From Shewanella mangrovisoli (GTDB taxonomy: Bacteria > Pseudomonadota > Gammaproteobacteria > Enterobacterales > Shewanellaceae), in the NCBI RefSeq assembly GCF_019457635.1, contig NZ_CP080412.1, positions 1,364,001 to 1,428,000 on the forward strand: a DNA stretch of 64,000 nucleotides, given 5' to 3'. This document shows positions 9,790-19,152 of this stretch, in pieces. Below the pieces are notes generated by a model. That model was not told where the DNA came from, ran no database searches, and saw only the letters and a program-made list of their open reading frames with translations. The position numbers were made by a program, and so were the translations under genes. Positions within the stretch are counted from its first letter, which is position 1. The number at the start of each line of letters is the position of its first letter.

Positions 9790-10254
9790 TCAAGCTAAAT
9801 TAAGTGGATGTGTTGCTAAATTTTGGGTTGTTAATTCAATCCCTAAGCCACGATATTGGCGGTAGCGTTCACGTGCTATCGCCTTATGTTGGTCGTCATT
9901 AGCCACAAAATCGAAGATTTGACCAAAGTTTACCGCAAACGGAGGCACTTGGTCTGCAAGATTAATCAGAAGTTGGCGACTTTTGTTTGGCCCGAGTCTG
10001 TCAAAACCGATTTCAACGGGTGAGCCTGTGGTGGGGCCTTCACCTTTAAGGTTATGGGGGACAAATGCACTGGGTTCAAACTGCCATAGTAACTCGTCGA
10101 TTTCGAAGGCGATGTTCTTGTCCTGACAGTGAATATAGACCTGCAGCTGGCTTATAAATCCCTGTTGGGCTAGGCGGCAAGCCAACTGATACATGTCACT
10201 AAGGGCCGTGTTCTCGCCCACCGGCGGTAGTAAATAAAACAGCGCTTGAGTCAT
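9790..10254 (-). CDS. holC: DNA polymerase III chi subunit
   Basis: A 154-residue HolC-family protein (MTQALFYLLP..., ending near VANDDQHKAIARERYRQYR). The chi subunit joins the clamp loader through psi and binds single-stranded-DNA-binding protein at the replication fork. The central region WQFEPSAFVPHNLKGEGP..SPVEIG matches the family pattern of a WTFDPxSFIPH-type strand. It stands immediately upstream of valS, the standard arrangement; pepA, often the next gene, is absent here and is replaced by a 1.2 kb gene-free stretch. Confidence 0.93.
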   Translation of the reverse strand: MTQALFYLLPPVGENTALSDMYQLACRLAQQGFISQLQVYIHCQDKNIAFEIDELLWQFEPSAFVPHNLKGEGPTTGSPVEIGFDRLGPNKSRQLLINLADQVPPFAVNFGQIFDFVANDDQHKAIARERYRQYRGLGIELTTQNLATHPLNLA

Positions 10255-10401
10255 GATTTCAATGCCTTGCTTTAAGTTATAGACGAATGGGTTAGTCTAC
10301 ACTAAAACTCGTGCTGGGTTAACGCTTAGCTCTGGGGTTTTTCGCGGCAGATTGAGGAACCGGGAGGGGGAGTTGGCTTAAACCATTACTGTGGCAACTG
10401 C

Positions 10402-10437
10402 GTACAGCTTAAGTACAAGCTTAAGTACAAGCTTAAG
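10402..10437. repeat. Short tandem repeat, 12-base unit (about 3 copies)
   Basis: The unit GTACAAGCTTAA is repeated about three times, the first copy lacking one A. Each unit contains the palindromes AAGCTT and TTAA. Function unknown. Confidence 0.75.
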
Positions 10438-10489
10438 GCTAAGATCTTATATATGAATGGTTAAACGACTAGGGAAGGATATAGGGATA

Positions 10490-10518
10490 TAAAAGCAAAG
10501 CGCACCCGAAGGTGCGCT
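10490..10518 (-). terminator. Minus-strand terminator with C(UUCG)G loop
   Basis: Read on the minus strand, AGCGCACC-TTCG-GGTGCGCT is an eight-pair stem capped by the very stable UUCG tetraloop, followed by TTTGCTTTT. No minus-strand gene ends nearby; the nearest upstream one is raiA, about 940 bases away. Confidence 0.8.
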
Positions 10519-11456
10519 GGTTGAAAGACTGGTCAAACAAACTATTCCTCCTAGGTTATTGAGCATTGTTATTAAAGGATTTATTGACGCTTTGCGAATA
10601 AACAAACCGATATCGCAGTAGATTTTGTTTATTTAGCAGTTAACTCACTATTTCAACTTACATTCTCACTTACGATTACACTTTAGAATATAAATAAAGG
10701 AATCTGGCAGATATTAGTACTCAAAAAGGTACTGGGTATTTTGCTGTTAAGCAGCTCGCCTTGTTCCGTGTTATCTAAATTCTTTTTTACTCACTGTTTG
10801 TAATATGCCTACTTGCTCATATTACCGATAACGCTATTAACCTCCTCATATTGTTTGACTGTTAAGAAGCTAATTCACCTAAAATGGTCTTTCATGGTAC
10901 CTATGTGGCTCTATTGCTAACGTCCTCCTCTTGATTGTTACATTTGGGCTCGAAGAGTGTGTAAGACTAAAACTGGCAATACGATGTAGTAGGTTACTCC
11001 TTAATGATCGACTCGTGTGTTAACACCCATTAGTGCGTTTATCGTTAGTTGTTGGTTATCGGTCTCTACTTTTTAGTAACCTCGCATCTCATTTGATAAT
11101 CAGAGGGGAAACGCATAAATATTACAGCTTGGCGTTACCGAATTTATGTGGCCGTCTTAATATGACTGCCGTAATGTGCCTGTCTTAATGTAACTGCTTG
11201 TGTCACTGTTTTTGAGTGTGAGTTTTGTGTGGCGGCGTACTCCTTCTTGTGGTGGTATGTAACGGTTTTAAGTTGAAATTCACATCACTTCGATTCTGCT
11301 GTCACTTAGTAAAGTGTAGTAGTTATTTAAAGGTTCACACTCTTTTTACTGACCATTAGGATGGTCTATCAAACTTTTGCTAAAAAATGTGACCTATTAA
11401 ACCTTATCTACTTTATGCTCTCGAAGTGATGTGGTCTCGCACTAACATCGAGTAAC
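10519..11456 (-). ncRNA. Candidate long 3' UTR or non-coding RNA downstream of raiA
   Basis: No frame of 60 codons exists on either strand here. The plus strand is T-rich, so a minus-strand RNA would be A-rich. The minus strand carries five AGGAG motifs (complements at 10548, 10842, 10925, 10997 and 11240) while the plus strand has none. A 13-base perfect inverted repeat (11281-11293 with 11421-11433) encloses a GACCAT/ATGGTC hairpin (11351-11366). The stretch runs from the raiA stop to the UUCG terminator. I infer transcription from these features; nothing matches an RNA family I know. Confidence 0.4.
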
Positions 11457-11813
11457 TTAAGCTGCATCTTCCTCCTCGTAATCATCCTCGACATTAACAG
11501 CGTCTTCGGGATGAGCAATGGATGCGAAACGTTGTGCTTCAGGTTTATGGGTTAATCGATTGAGTTGTTTCTCTAATTTTTGACCCATGGCCGTAATGGC
11601 TGCATAAAGATTGTCGTGTTTTGCTTGAGCAAAAAGTTCTCCATTTGGGATGCCAACCGATGCTTCAATTTTGAAACCAGGTTTCTCCTCTGTGATGATG
11701 ACATGGGGATTAATCAACTGCACATCGTGCCTAGAAAGTTTGTCAAAACGGCTTTCAATGCGTTCACGGATTGGGGCAGTGACTTCTAGTTGTTTGCTCG
11801 TAATCTTTAGCAT
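11457..11813 (-). CDS. raiA: Ribosome hibernation factor RaiA (YfiA)
   Basis: A 118-residue short HPF/RaiA-family protein (LKITSKQLEVTAPIRERIES..., then NPHVIITEEKPGF and ANGEL-like PNGELFAQAKHDNLYAAI). The acidic tail (EDDYEEEDAA) matches E. coli RaiA rather than HPF. It binds the 30S A and P sites in stationary phase or cold and stops translation. An in-frame GTG lies three codons upstream, but GAAGG eight bases before the ATG at 11813 favours that start. A second family member, hpf, is at 31355. Confidence 0.93.
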   Translation of the reverse strand: MLKITSKQLEVTAPIRERIESRFDKLSRHDVQLINPHVIITEEKPGFKIEASVGIPNGELFAQAKHDNLYAAITAMGQKLEKQLNRLTHKPEAQRFASIAHPEDAVNVEDDYEEEDAA

Positions 11814-12110
11814 ATGTTGCACCTTCTATTTGTTTCCTTCGATTTCAGATTACCAATCTACACCCTTAAAAACGAGATCTAAATCACATTTTTCACCCTG
11901 TTTAGTTCTGTTCGTTGGTTATTTGATCGCTTAGACAAATCTCGCGGATTCTTGGTCGAAAAGGCTTGTATTGGCTATCGGAACAGGCCATATTTGATGG
12001 GATAACTACGCAGTCTTTCCCATCATTTACCTATCTTTACTTTAAGTTTTTCATTAGATCCCGATAAAATACCTTCACTTATTTCATTGCTCAGTCTAGT
12101 GGCAAGTATT

Positions 12111-12800
12111 ATGGAAACCGAACATATCAAAGTTAAAGTCTGGGATTTACCCACACGCTTTTTTCATTGGGGCATGGTAGCCCTCATGGCCTTACTCTGG
12201 TGGAGCGCCGAAGTGGGCGAAATGCAATGGCATCAGATCTTTGCCTATAGTCTGTTGATCTTGATTGGCTTTCGGCTTTTATGGGGCTTAATTGGCAGTG
12301 ATACCGCGAGGTTTAGTCACTTCGTGCATCATCCCAAGGTGGTGTTTGAGTATTTAAAAGACATTCGCGCAAAGGGCGTGTCAGTGGTCTTAGGGCATAA
12401 TCCGATGGGCGGTTATATGGTGATTGTGTTGATTGCCATTATCAGCTTACAGCTAATCACTGGGCTGTTTGCTACCGATGATGTGTTTACTGAAGGTCCA
12501 CTGTACAGCTATGTGAGTTCTGATACTGCTTCGTTTCTCACTTGGTTACATAAGATGAATTTCAACCTGATCTTAGCCTTGAGTGCCGTGCATGTGTTGG
12601 CGGTCGTTGCACACGCGCTTAAAGGTGACAAATTAGTGGGAGCCATGCTCAGTGGTTACAAACGTGTGCCTAAGGTTGAGCACGCTAAAGCAGAATCTGA
12701 ATTGGCCTTTAAATCACATTGGCTGGCTTTAATCGTGCTGTTAATCATCGCCGGTGTGGTGTTTACCTATTTGATGTGGCCCATAGTGCAAGTGCTCTAG
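12111..12800 (+). CDS. Cytochrome b561-family membrane protein
   Basis: A 229-residue integral membrane protein with four or five hydrophobic segments (about residues 20-40, 44-63, 103-124, 150-170 and 203-226). Conserved histidines suited to bind two hemes occur in TRFFHWGMVALM, WHQIFAYSLL, WLHKMNF and LSAVHVLAVVAHAL. It belongs to the Ni/Fe-hydrogenase-like / b561 group that passes electrons between quinone and periplasmic partners. An upstream in-frame TTG exists; the ATG before ETEHIKVKVWDLPTRFFHW is the family N-terminus. It converges on the cytochrome c' gene, which is a possible partner by family precedent only. Confidence 0.88.
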   Translation: METEHIKVKVWDLPTRFFHWGMVALMALLWWSAEVGEMQWHQIFAYSLLILIGFRLLWGLIGSDTARFSHFVHHPKVVFEYLKDIRAKGVSVVLGHNPMGGYMVIVLIAIISLQLITGLFATDDVFTEGPLYSYVSSDTASFLTWLHKMNFNLILALSAVHVLAVVAHALKGDKLVGAMLSGYKRVPKVEHAKAESELAFKSHWLALIVLLIIAGVVFTYLMWPIVQVL

Positions 12801-12815
12801 CCAATGCTCAACATT

Positions 12816-12842
12816 AAAAAGCCTGCATGTAGCAGGCTTTTT
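12816..12842. terminator. Bidirectional terminator between b561 and cytochrome c' genes
   Basis: AAAAAGCCTGC and GCAGGCTTTTT form a symmetric hairpin between two convergent genes. Confidence 0.93.
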
Positions 12843-12864
12843 AATTAGACATGACAACTCGTCA

Positions 12865-13314
12865 TTAGTCTTTTTTGTAAACGTCGTGACAACCTTTACA
12901 GCTCTTGCCAGTGTTCATAAAGGCTTGCTTGATTTCAGCTTGGTCACCTTTTTGAGCCACAGTCGCTAAAATAGCTGCATTTTCTTGGAAGGTTTTCATC
13001 TTAGCGTCGAAGTCAGCCTTGTCTTGCCATACTTTGGCTAGCGCTTCGGTATCACCTTTATCTGAACCTTCAATAAAGCCTTCGAAAGGAATGTGCGAAA
13101 GTGCAGCGACATTGTTGGCGCGCATCGCAAAGGTTTCAGCTTCGAAAGGTTTCTTACCTTTCATCATTGCGCCCATATCGCCAAAGTTATAAGCAATCAG
13201 GCCAAATGCAGATTGGCGATATTCAATCGCGTCCTTTGCATCTTCAAAATTGTGTGCTTGTGCAGTTGAAGCCAATAAGGTACCGGCAACGAGAGTCAGG
13301 AGTAATTTTTTCAT
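12865..13314 (-). CDS. Cytochrome c' (periplasmic, monoheme)
   Basis: A 149-residue precursor. A Sec signal peptide (MKKLLLTLVAGTLLASTAQA) precedes HNFEDAKDAIEYRQSAFGLI, the four-helix-bundle start of cytochrome c'. The single heme site CKGCH is near the C-terminus (about residues 138-142), as the family requires. Members bind nitric oxide at a five-coordinate heme and help resist it; the exact role here is inference. An open frame extends 18 codons upstream, but the signal peptide fixes the start at 13314. Confidence 0.93.
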   Translation of the reverse strand: MKKLLLTLVAGTLLASTAQAHNFEDAKDAIEYRQSAFGLIAYNFGDMGAMMKGKKPFEAETFAMRANNVAALSHIPFEGFIEGSDKGDTEALAKVWQDKADFDAKMKTFQENAAILATVAQKGDQAEIKQAFMNTGKSCKGCHDVYKKD

Positions 13315-13503
13315 CGTATTCTCACAAATTAGCGTCGAAGTGTGACATTGCGCTCCTATTGTACACAAATTAACTCAATGTACTAGAAGCATTTTTGTCA
13401 GTTTTTGTCTAGGCAGGAGGGATAAACGTAACAAGTTATTTGTTGGTAGAGTAAATCTGCTAAACTGCCGTTGTAATGCTTAAACAATACTTATGGGGCG
13501 ATT

Positions 13504-13779
13504 ATGCGAGCCAATTGGGACTTAGTTTTAGAGAAAATTTTGAGCCATGGGAACTATGAAGAACTCTCAGTGTTGTTCCATTTATTGCTGACAGAAGAAG
13601 AGCGCAGTGCGATCGCGGGGCGATTAAAGGTATTTCAATTATTGCTCGATGGTGAGATGAGCCAGCGGCAGATCGCGGCGGAATACGAGGTCAGTATCGC
13701 CACGATTACACGCTGTTCAAACTATTTAAAGAATATGGCACCAAGCCATAGGGAAAAAATTCAACAACTGATCAAATAA
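13504..13779 (+). CDS. trpR: Trp repressor family regulator
   Basis: A 91-residue TrpR homologue. LLTEEERSAIAGRLKVFQLL and the helix-turn-helix GEMSQRQIAAEYEVSIATIT align with the E. coli repressor core (GEMSQREL...GIATITRGSNSLK). TrpR binds tryptophan and represses tryptophan synthesis genes. It is shorter at the N-terminus than the E. coli protein. No trp operon lies nearby; the convergent neighbour is an unrelated membrane protein. The ribosome site is weak (GGGG about nine bases before ATG). Confidence 0.88.
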   Translation: MRANWDLVLEKILSHGNYEELSVLFHLLLTEEERSAIAGRLKVFQLLLDGEMSQRQIAAEYEVSIATITRCSNYLKNMAPSHREKIQQLIK

Positions 13780-13809
13780 CGACACAGTGGTGCCTTTGTC
13801 CGTAATAGC

Positions 13810-14187
13810 CTAAAACATGGGGGGGGCAGGCAACTTATGACGACGATAAAGCGTGCGCCTTACCAGAATGTAGAAGCTATAGCTTAAGAGTAATATGGCT
13901 AATAATGGGTAAAACTTTTCGGGTAAAAACTTAAAGATCGACAATGCACCGAGCAAGTATAAGAAAGGTAATAGATCGTAAATCATCTTAGGGACCCCGC
14001 CTGATTTTCTGCGTTTTACGGGGTCGGTACGACGGTTTTGGGAGCGCATAGTGTAAATTCTTGCGCCAAGCACAAAGATGACTGCAGAAGCAATCAAGGC
14101 ATAATTGGGTTCGAGCAGCATAAAACTTGCGATGCCTAACGCCATATAACCATAAGGTAAAGCTTCATATACAGGTTTTGTTAACAT
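13810..14187 (-). CDS. Small inner-membrane protein of unknown function
   Basis: 125 residues with about four hydrophobic segments (residues 12-27, 30-46, 73-88 and 92-110) and a basic, Pro-rich C-terminus. A charged cytoplasmic loop (RSQNRRTDPVKRRKSGG) lies in the middle. I do not recognise a named family. An in-frame GTG sits two codons upstream; GGAG close before the ATG at 14187 supports that start. It faces trpR and is separately transcribed. Confidence 0.7.
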   Translation of the reverse strand: MLTKPVYEALPYGYMALGIASFMLLEPNYALIASAVIFVLGARIYTMRSQNRRTDPVKRRKSGGVPKMIYDLLPFLYLLGALSIFKFLPEKFYPLLAILLLSYSFYILVRRTLYRRHKLPAPPMF

Positions 14188-14301
14188 ATGCACTCCGTCG
14201 CGTGATATCGGAATAGGTTTAAAACCCTAATATTCCAGTTAAAAATGCTAAATCTCTCTAAAACTTCCGTGTTTACGGTTAGATTATAAACATTTGTTGA
14301 T

Positions 14302-14333
14302 AAAAAAAGCACCTCCTTATGTAAGGAAGTGCC
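14302..14333 (-). terminator. Terminator of slyD
   Basis: On the minus strand GGCACTTCCTTA pairs with TAAGGAGGTGC (one mismatch), followed by seven T. It lies about 45 bases after the slyD stop. Confidence 0.88.
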
Positions 14334-14379
14334 TCATTATCTTGCTCGGGTTAGTGAGCTTTAGGCGTTACGGCCTAGA

Positions 14380-15042
14380 TTAGCCACGGCAGCCGCAACC
14401 GCCATTGCCATCACAACCTGTTTTGGGTGTGTCGCACGCTTCATGATCGTGGTCATGGTGGTGATGACCATGGTCGTCAGAACCGCCACAACAGCCACCT
14501 TCATCTTTGCTTGAACCACCACAGCATCCGCCGCCGTGGTCATGATCATGGCTATGTCCATGGCTGCCACATCCGCCGTGGGCATGGATATGACCATGGG
14601 CAACTTCTTCTGCCGTCGCAGCGCGAACATCGATAATTTCAATGTTGAAGCTCAGTGCTTGGCCCGCTAAAGGATGGTTGCCATCAACGATGACCACATC
14701 ATCTTTGACTTCGACAACTTGTACTGGGCGTTGGCCCATTTCTGTCTCGGCAATAAAGCGCATACCAGGAACGATATCTTCGATATCACCGAATGCTTCT
14801 AATGGCACAGCTTGACGCAGACCATCGTGGTAAGGACCGTAGGCTTCTTCGGCACTAATAGTCACATCCAGTGTTTCGCCCTTGGTTTTACCTTCTAATG
14901 CAGCTTCTAATCCTGGGATCAGGTTTTCTGCACCGTGCAGATAGAGCATAGGTTCGGCATCAAAAGAGTCTTCTAAAAGTCTGCCGTCTTGATCTGATAA
15001 ACGGTAATGAATGGTTACCGCGCTGTGTTGGGTGATCTTCAT
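14380..15042 (-). CDS. slyD: FKBP-type prolyl isomerase and metallochaperone SlyD
   Basis: 220 residues. The FKBP domain with inserted IF flap occupies about residues 1-150 (start MKITQHSAVTIHYRLSDQDG, then LIPGLEAALEGK). A long metal-binding tail extremely rich in His, Cys, Asp and Gly follows (HGHSHDHDHGGGCCGG and similar). SlyD is a folding catalyst that also binds nickel for hydrogenase maturation in E. coli. The tail is longer than many and carries repeated CCGG and HDHDH blocks. It is a single gene with its own terminator; the start follows a GGAGGCGAT ribosome site. Confidence 0.95.
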   Translation of the reverse strand: MKITQHSAVTIHYRLSDQDGRLLEDSFDAEPMLYLHGAENLIPGLEAALEGKTKGETLDVTISAEEAYGPYHDGLRQAVPLEAFGDIEDIVPGMRFIAETEMGQRPVQVVEVKDDVVIVDGNHPLAGQALSFNIEIIDVRAATAEEVAHGHIHAHGGCGSHGHSHDHDHGGGCCGGSSKDEGGCCGGSDDHGHHHHDHDHEACDTPKTGCDGNGGCGCRG

Positions 15043-15443
15043 ATCGCCTCCGGTTCGGAATGTGCGCGCATAATAACGTGCTTTTTGGACGCTGGCGATA
15101 ATTTGAAGTTGCTTATGTTAGATATCGCACAGCTTTTTGTTGGCGTGATGAACGGCCATTTGGAGAGGAATTAACACTAAATTGTTGATGGTTATCGCTT
15201 GCGGTTTGTTGGCCTCGAAAGTGGGTTTACATCGCTTAATCTAAAGGTATTACGACATGCTTGATATAATTGATTGAATTTAAATGTTTAAAAACGGATG
15301 TACTTGTGCGGAATTACGTTTACGTCAACAGTTTTCTATTGATGAAATCGCATTTTTACCCTAGGAAAACTTGATAATAATGAATGTTAAGAGGCGAATT
15401 TGAGGCTGTGAAAGATTTGTTTATAAATAATCCAGTTAGGGGG
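15043..15443. other. Gap between slyD and the thr leader
   Basis: About 400 bases, AT-rich, holding the divergent promoters of slyD and the thr operon. No frame with a convincing start was seen. A TTGACA (15444-15449) at its end is a candidate thr -35, but the sequence 16-18 bases later is a poor -10. Confidence 0.5.
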
Positions 15444-15509
15444 TTGACAAGGCTAGGTGAAAAAGGCAATTCTGTTTTACATCACATTGACATGGATTAG
15501 CCCAAACGT

Positions 15510-15581
15510 ATGCATAGCCTAGGTTTTGTAGTAATTACCATTATTACAACCACCACTACAACCAGAGTGGGGGCGGGCTGA
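15510..15581 (+). CDS. thrL: thr operon leader peptide
   Basis: A 23-codon frame reading MHSLGFVVITIITTTTTTRV then GAG. It has seven Thr and three Ile codons in a run (ATT ACC ATT ATT ACA ACC ACC ACT ACA ACC), the pattern of E. coli thrL (Thr- and Ile-rich, also ending GAG). It lies directly before an attenuator and thrA. Ribosome stalling at these codons senses Thr- and Ile-tRNA charging. No strong ribosome site is seen; an in-frame TAG at 15498 rules out a longer start. Confidence 0.93.
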   Translation: MHSLGFVVITIITTTTTTRVGAG

Positions 15582-15640
15582 TACACCCTAAAGAATTTTA
15601 ACGACGAGCCCGCTTCCCACAAAGAAGCGGGCTTTTTTGT
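15567..15640 (+). promoter_or_regulatory. thr operon attenuator (antiterminator and terminator)
   Basis: The terminator GAGCCCGCTTC / GAAGCGGGCT (15607-15632) is followed by six T. The left arm AGCCCGCTTCCCAC (15608-15621) can instead pair with GTGGGGGCGGGCT (15567-15579), which includes the end of the leader peptide. This gives the mutually exclusive structures expected of classical attenuation. Confidence 0.88.
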
Positions 15641-15684
15641 TTCTAGCTTATGTTTCTTAGTCGGGCGCGGTACAGGAGATCAAG

Positions 15685-18153
15685 ATGAAAGTTATGAAAT
15701 TTGGTGGTACCTCGCTTGCAAATTGGCAGCGATTTTCAATGGCGGCGGATATCGTGGCCAAGGCGGCAAAAGCTGAATCTGTGGCTACAGTGCTATCTGC
15801 GCCCGCGACAGTGACAAACGCCTTGCTAGAAATGGTCGATGTAGCGGTGAAAGGGGAAGATTATTCGCCAGTCATTCAACACGTTGAACGGGTGTTTACC
15901 TCGCTCTATCAGGATGCGGTCGGTTCTGGACTCTCGAGCAGTCAAAGCGAAGTGTTGTTTGCCGGACTGAGTGCGCAGCTTGCGCGTTGGCAGGACAGAT
16001 TACGCGGTATTACGCTGCTGCAGGAATGCCCTGACGGGGTGCGCGCCGAGATCGTGGTTGCCGGTGAGCGTTTGTCTGCTGCGTTGATGGAGCAAGTTAT
16101 GCTGGCCAAAGGCATCACTTCGGCGCAGCTGGACCCACGTGAGCTGTTTTTAGGCCGTGGTCGTCCGCTCGAGTCCGTGGTGGATATTGCCGTCAGTAAA
16201 CCGCGATTCAAAAACCTTGCCCTCGATGAGAAGCGGGTTTGGGTGATGCCTGGCTTTACTGCCGCCGATGAAGACGGCAAGGTTGTGACCTTAGGCCGTA
16301 ATGGTTCTGACTATTCCGCTGCCGTGCTGGCCGCTTGTTTAGATGCTTCAAGCTGCGAGATCTGGACCGACGTTGACGGCGTATACAACACAGATCCTCG
16401 GGTTGTCACCGATGCTAAGTTGTTGTCGCAACTCAGTTATCAAGAGGCGATGGAGCTGTCTTACTTTGGGGCTAAGGTGCTGCACCCTAAAACCATTGCG
16501 CCCATCGCGCAGTTTCATATTCCTTGTTATATCAAGAACAGCTTTAACCCCGATGCGCCCGGCACTCTGGTATCGAATCAGGCCGATGAAAGCGGTTTGC
16601 AGGTGAAAGCCATTTCTAATCTGGATAATCAAACCATGTTTGATGTATCAGGCCCTGGCATGAAGGGGATGGTCGGCATGGCTAGCCGCACGCTGGCGGC
16701 AATTTCCCGTAGTGGCGTTTCCGTGTCACTCATCACCCAGAGTTCTTGCGAATACAGCATCAGCTTTTGTGTGGCGACTAGTGATGCGGCCAAGGTGAAA
16801 TCGGCGCTGGAGCAAGAGTTTGAACTAGAAATCAAAAGTGACTTACTCGAGCCGATTGAAATGCGCCATGACTTAGCAATCGTCTCCTTGATCGGTGATG
16901 GAATGCGTACCCATAAAGGTGTGGCGGCGCGGTTCTTCCAAGCGTTAGCGCAGGCTAGTGTGAATATTATCGCGATTGCGCAAGGCTCTTCTGAACGTTC
17001 TATTTCAACGGTAATCGAGCAGCGAAAGACCAAACATGCCGTAGCCGCCTGTCATCAGGGCTTTTTCGATGTGCAGCAATATTTGGATGTGTTTTTAGTG
17101 GGTTGCGGCAATGTTGGTGCAGGCTTACTCGAGCAAATCAAACATCAGGCGAGCGTGTTAAAAGAGCAGCACATTAGCATTCGTGTCTGCGGCATAGTGA
17201 ATTCAAGCAAGATGTTACTCGATAGTGCGGGTATCGATTTAAACAATTGGCAAAACCTGCTTGCCGACAGTCAGCAGTCAAGCGACCTTCCCGCGCTATT
17301 GGCTTGGGTGAAAGAGCAACAGTTATTAAACCCTGTACTGGTGGATTGTACTTCAAGCGATCAAGTGTCAAACCAGTATTTAGAGGTAATGAATGCGGGC
17401 ATGCACGTGGTGACGCCCAATAAGAAGGCCAATACTCGAGACTACGCTTACTACCAAGCACTGCGTCAAACAGCTTTGAAACAACGTCGTCAGTTCTTGT
17501 ATGAGACTAACGTTGGCGCCGGATTACCCGTTATCGACAACTTGAAAAAACTGTTATTTGCTGGCGATAAGTTGCACAAGTTTAACGGTATTTTATCAGG
17601 CTCCTTATCCTTTATCTTCGGTAAACTCGATGAGGGCATGACACTGTCAGAAGCGACTAAACTGGCGCGGGAAAAATGCTTTACCGAGCCCGATCCCCGT
17701 GATGATTTAAGTGGTATGGATGTGGCGCGTAAAGTGCTGATCTTGGCCCGTGAAGTGGGTTTGAAACTTGAGCTAAGCGATATCGTTGTCGACTCAGTTC
17801 TGCCTGACGATTTTGATGATTCAGGCGATGTGGAAAGTTTTATGGCGCGTTTACCCGAGGCAGATGCCGCGATTGCGGCGCGAGTGGCAGAGGCGAAAGC
17901 ACAGGGCAAAGTGCTGCGTTATGTGGGGCAGATTGAAGAAGGTGCGTGTTATGTGCGTATCACCGAAGTCGATGCCACCGATCCGCTCTACAGCGTAAAA
18001 GGCGGTGAAAATGCCCTAGCATTCTACAGCCGTTATTATCAGCCGATTCCTTTTGTGCTACGTGGTTATGGTGCGGGTACAGAAGTGACAGCGGCCGGCG
18101 CTTTTGCCGATGTATTAAGAACCTTAAATTGGACTCGTGAGGTGAGTGTATGA
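15685..18153 (+). CDS. thrA: Bifunctional aspartokinase I / homoserine dehydrogenase I
   Basis: 822 residues catalysing the first and third steps of threonine synthesis. The aspartokinase domain starts with MKFGGTSLA (residues 4-12) and has [20 protein letters not shown] domains span roughly 310-460. The homoserine dehydrogenase NAD(P) fold begins with [16 protein letters not shown] near 470 and includes VTPNKKAN and the substrate region near [14 protein letters not shown]. The length matches E. coli ThrA (820). AGGAGATCAAG precedes ATG. It is first of thrABC under the attenuator; threonine feedback inhibition is inferred from the family. Confidence 0.97.
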   Translation: MKVMKFGGTSLANWQRFSMAADIVAKAAKAESVATVLSAPATVTNALLEMVDVAVKGEDYSPVIQHVERVFTSLYQDAVGSGLSSSQSEVLFAGLSAQLARWQDRLRGITLLQECPDGVRAEIVVAGERLSAALMEQVMLAKGITSAQLDPRELFLGRGRPLESVVDIAVSKPRFKNLALDEKRVWVMPGFTAADEDGKVVTLGRNGSDYSAAVLAACLDASSCEIWTDVDGVYNTDPRVVTDAKLLSQLSYQEAMELSYFGAKVLHPKTIAPIAQFHIPCYIKNSFNPDAPGTLVSNQADESGLQVKAISNLDNQTMFDVSGPGMKGMVGMASRTLAAISRSGVSVSLITQSSCEYSISFCVATSDAAKVKSALEQEFELEIKSDLLEPIEMRHDLAIVSLIGDGMRTHKGVAARFFQALAQASVNIIAIAQGSSERSISTVIEQRKTKHAVAACHQGFFDVQQYLDVFLVGCGNVGAGLLEQIKHQASVLKEQHISIRVCGIVNSSKMLLDSAGIDLNNWQNLLADSQQSSDLPALLAWVKEQQLLNPVLVDCTSSDQVSNQYLEVMNAGMHVVTPNKKANTRDYAYYQALRQTALKQRRQFLYETNVGAGLPVIDNLKKLLFAGDKLHKFNGILSGSLSFIFGKLDEGMTLSEATKLAREKCFTEPDPRDDLSGMDVARKVLILAREVGLKLELSDIVVDSVLPDDFDDSGDVESFMARLPEADAAIAARVAEAKAQGKVLRYVGQIEEGACYVRITEVDATDPLYSVKGGENALAFYSRYYQPIPFVLRGYGAGTEVTAAGAFADVLRTLNWTREVSV

Positions 18154-19088
18154 GTTTGACCGTTTACGCTCCCGCCTCTATGGGTAATGTGGGTGTGGGC
18201 TTTGATTTATTGGGTGCAGCACTCGCGCCCATCGATGGCAGTTTACTGGGCGATAGAGTCACTATTGCGGCGGCGGATGTGGGGGTGAGCCTCACTCAAA
18301 TGGGAGCCTGGGCGCATAAGTTACCCAGCAATCCCGAGGAAAATATCGTCCATCAATGTGCGGTGTTTTTCTTAAAAGCCCTTGGAAAAGAAAACCAAGG
18401 CGTGGCATTAACCCTAGAGAAAAACTTGCCCGTAGGCAGTGGCTTAGGCTCGAGCGCCAGTTCTGTGGTTGCAGCGCTTTACGCGCTTAACGAACATTTT
18501 GAGCGTCCATACGATAAACAAGCGCTACTCGAACTCATGGGCGAGTTTGAGGGCAAGATCAGCGGAAGCGTGCATTACGACAACGTCGCGCCCTGTTATT
18601 TGGGCGGCATGCAGTTGATGCTCAATGTACCCGGCGCTATCTGCGAGGCGATCCCTAGTTTTAAAGAATGGTATTGGGTGGTGGCGTATCCTGGGATTTC
18701 ACTCTCAACGGCCATGATGCGTAAACTCATGCCAGAACAATACGATAAGTCCGTGGTCATCGATTTTGGGCGTTATTTGAGTGCCTTTGTACACGCCTCT
18801 TATCAGCAAAACGCCAAGCTTGCGATTCAAGTCTTGAAGGATGTGTTGGCCGAACCTTACCGCGCGGCGGCGATATCGGGTTATGACCACGCCAGAGCGG
18901 CGCTCGCCGAATTAGGCATGTTGACCACAGGCATTTCTGGCAGTGGGCCAACGCTGTTTTCGGTGACTGACGATCTCGCGATCGCTAACGCCGCTAAGGC
19001 GTGGTTAGAGGCTCATTATTTGACCGAAGCGGGGGGCTTTGCCCATGTGTGCCGCCTCGATGAGCAAGGTACGCGTCGAGTCGATTAA
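18150..19088 (+). CDS. thrB: Homoserine kinase
   Basis: A 312-residue GHMP-family kinase that phosphorylates homoserine. [20 protein letters not shown] is the N-terminal motif; [18 protein letters not shown] (about residues 93-110) is the ATP-binding GHMP loop; [12 protein letters not shown] is the third motif near the C-terminus. The start overlaps the thrA stop by four bases (atga), so translation is coupled. Length equals the E. coli enzyme within two residues. Confidence 0.97.
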   Translation: MSLTVYAPASMGNVGVGFDLLGAALAPIDGSLLGDRVTIAAADVGVSLTQMGAWAHKLPSNPEENIVHQCAVFFLKALGKENQGVALTLEKNLPVGSGLGSSASSVVAALYALNEHFERPYDKQALLELMGEFEGKISGSVHYDNVAPCYLGGMQLMLNVPGAICEAIPSFKEWYWVVAYPGISLSTAMMRKLMPEQYDKSVVIDFGRYLSAFVHASYQQNAKLAIQVLKDVLAEPYRAAAISGYDHARAALAELGMLTTGISGSGPTLFSVTDDLAIANAAKAWLEAHYLTEAGGFAHVCRLDEQGTRRVD

Positions 19089-19152
19089 TTTTCTTACTTT
19101 TAAAAGCATTAAGCCAAGTCTAAAGGCTTGGCACTGATAAGGTCGAGTGAGC

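Noticed and set aside
11159..11207. Imperfect direct repeat (two copies of GTCTTAAT.T.ACTGC)
   Set aside because: Short and imperfect within AT-rich sequence; could be chance, so not listed as a feature.
10519..11456. CsrB/CsrC-type small RNA
   Set aside because: CsrB RNAs carry many GGA motifs in small hairpin loops within about 350 bases; here there are few GGA, widely spaced and not in clear loops.
10519..11456. Decayed pseudogene, for example of pepA
   Set aside because: I could not recover any stretch resembling a known protein in any frame, even allowing frameshifts by eye; pepA motifs are absent.
15487..15515. TTGACA at 15487 as thr promoter
   Set aside because: Its -10 would fall at the thrL start codon, so the leader could not be translated.
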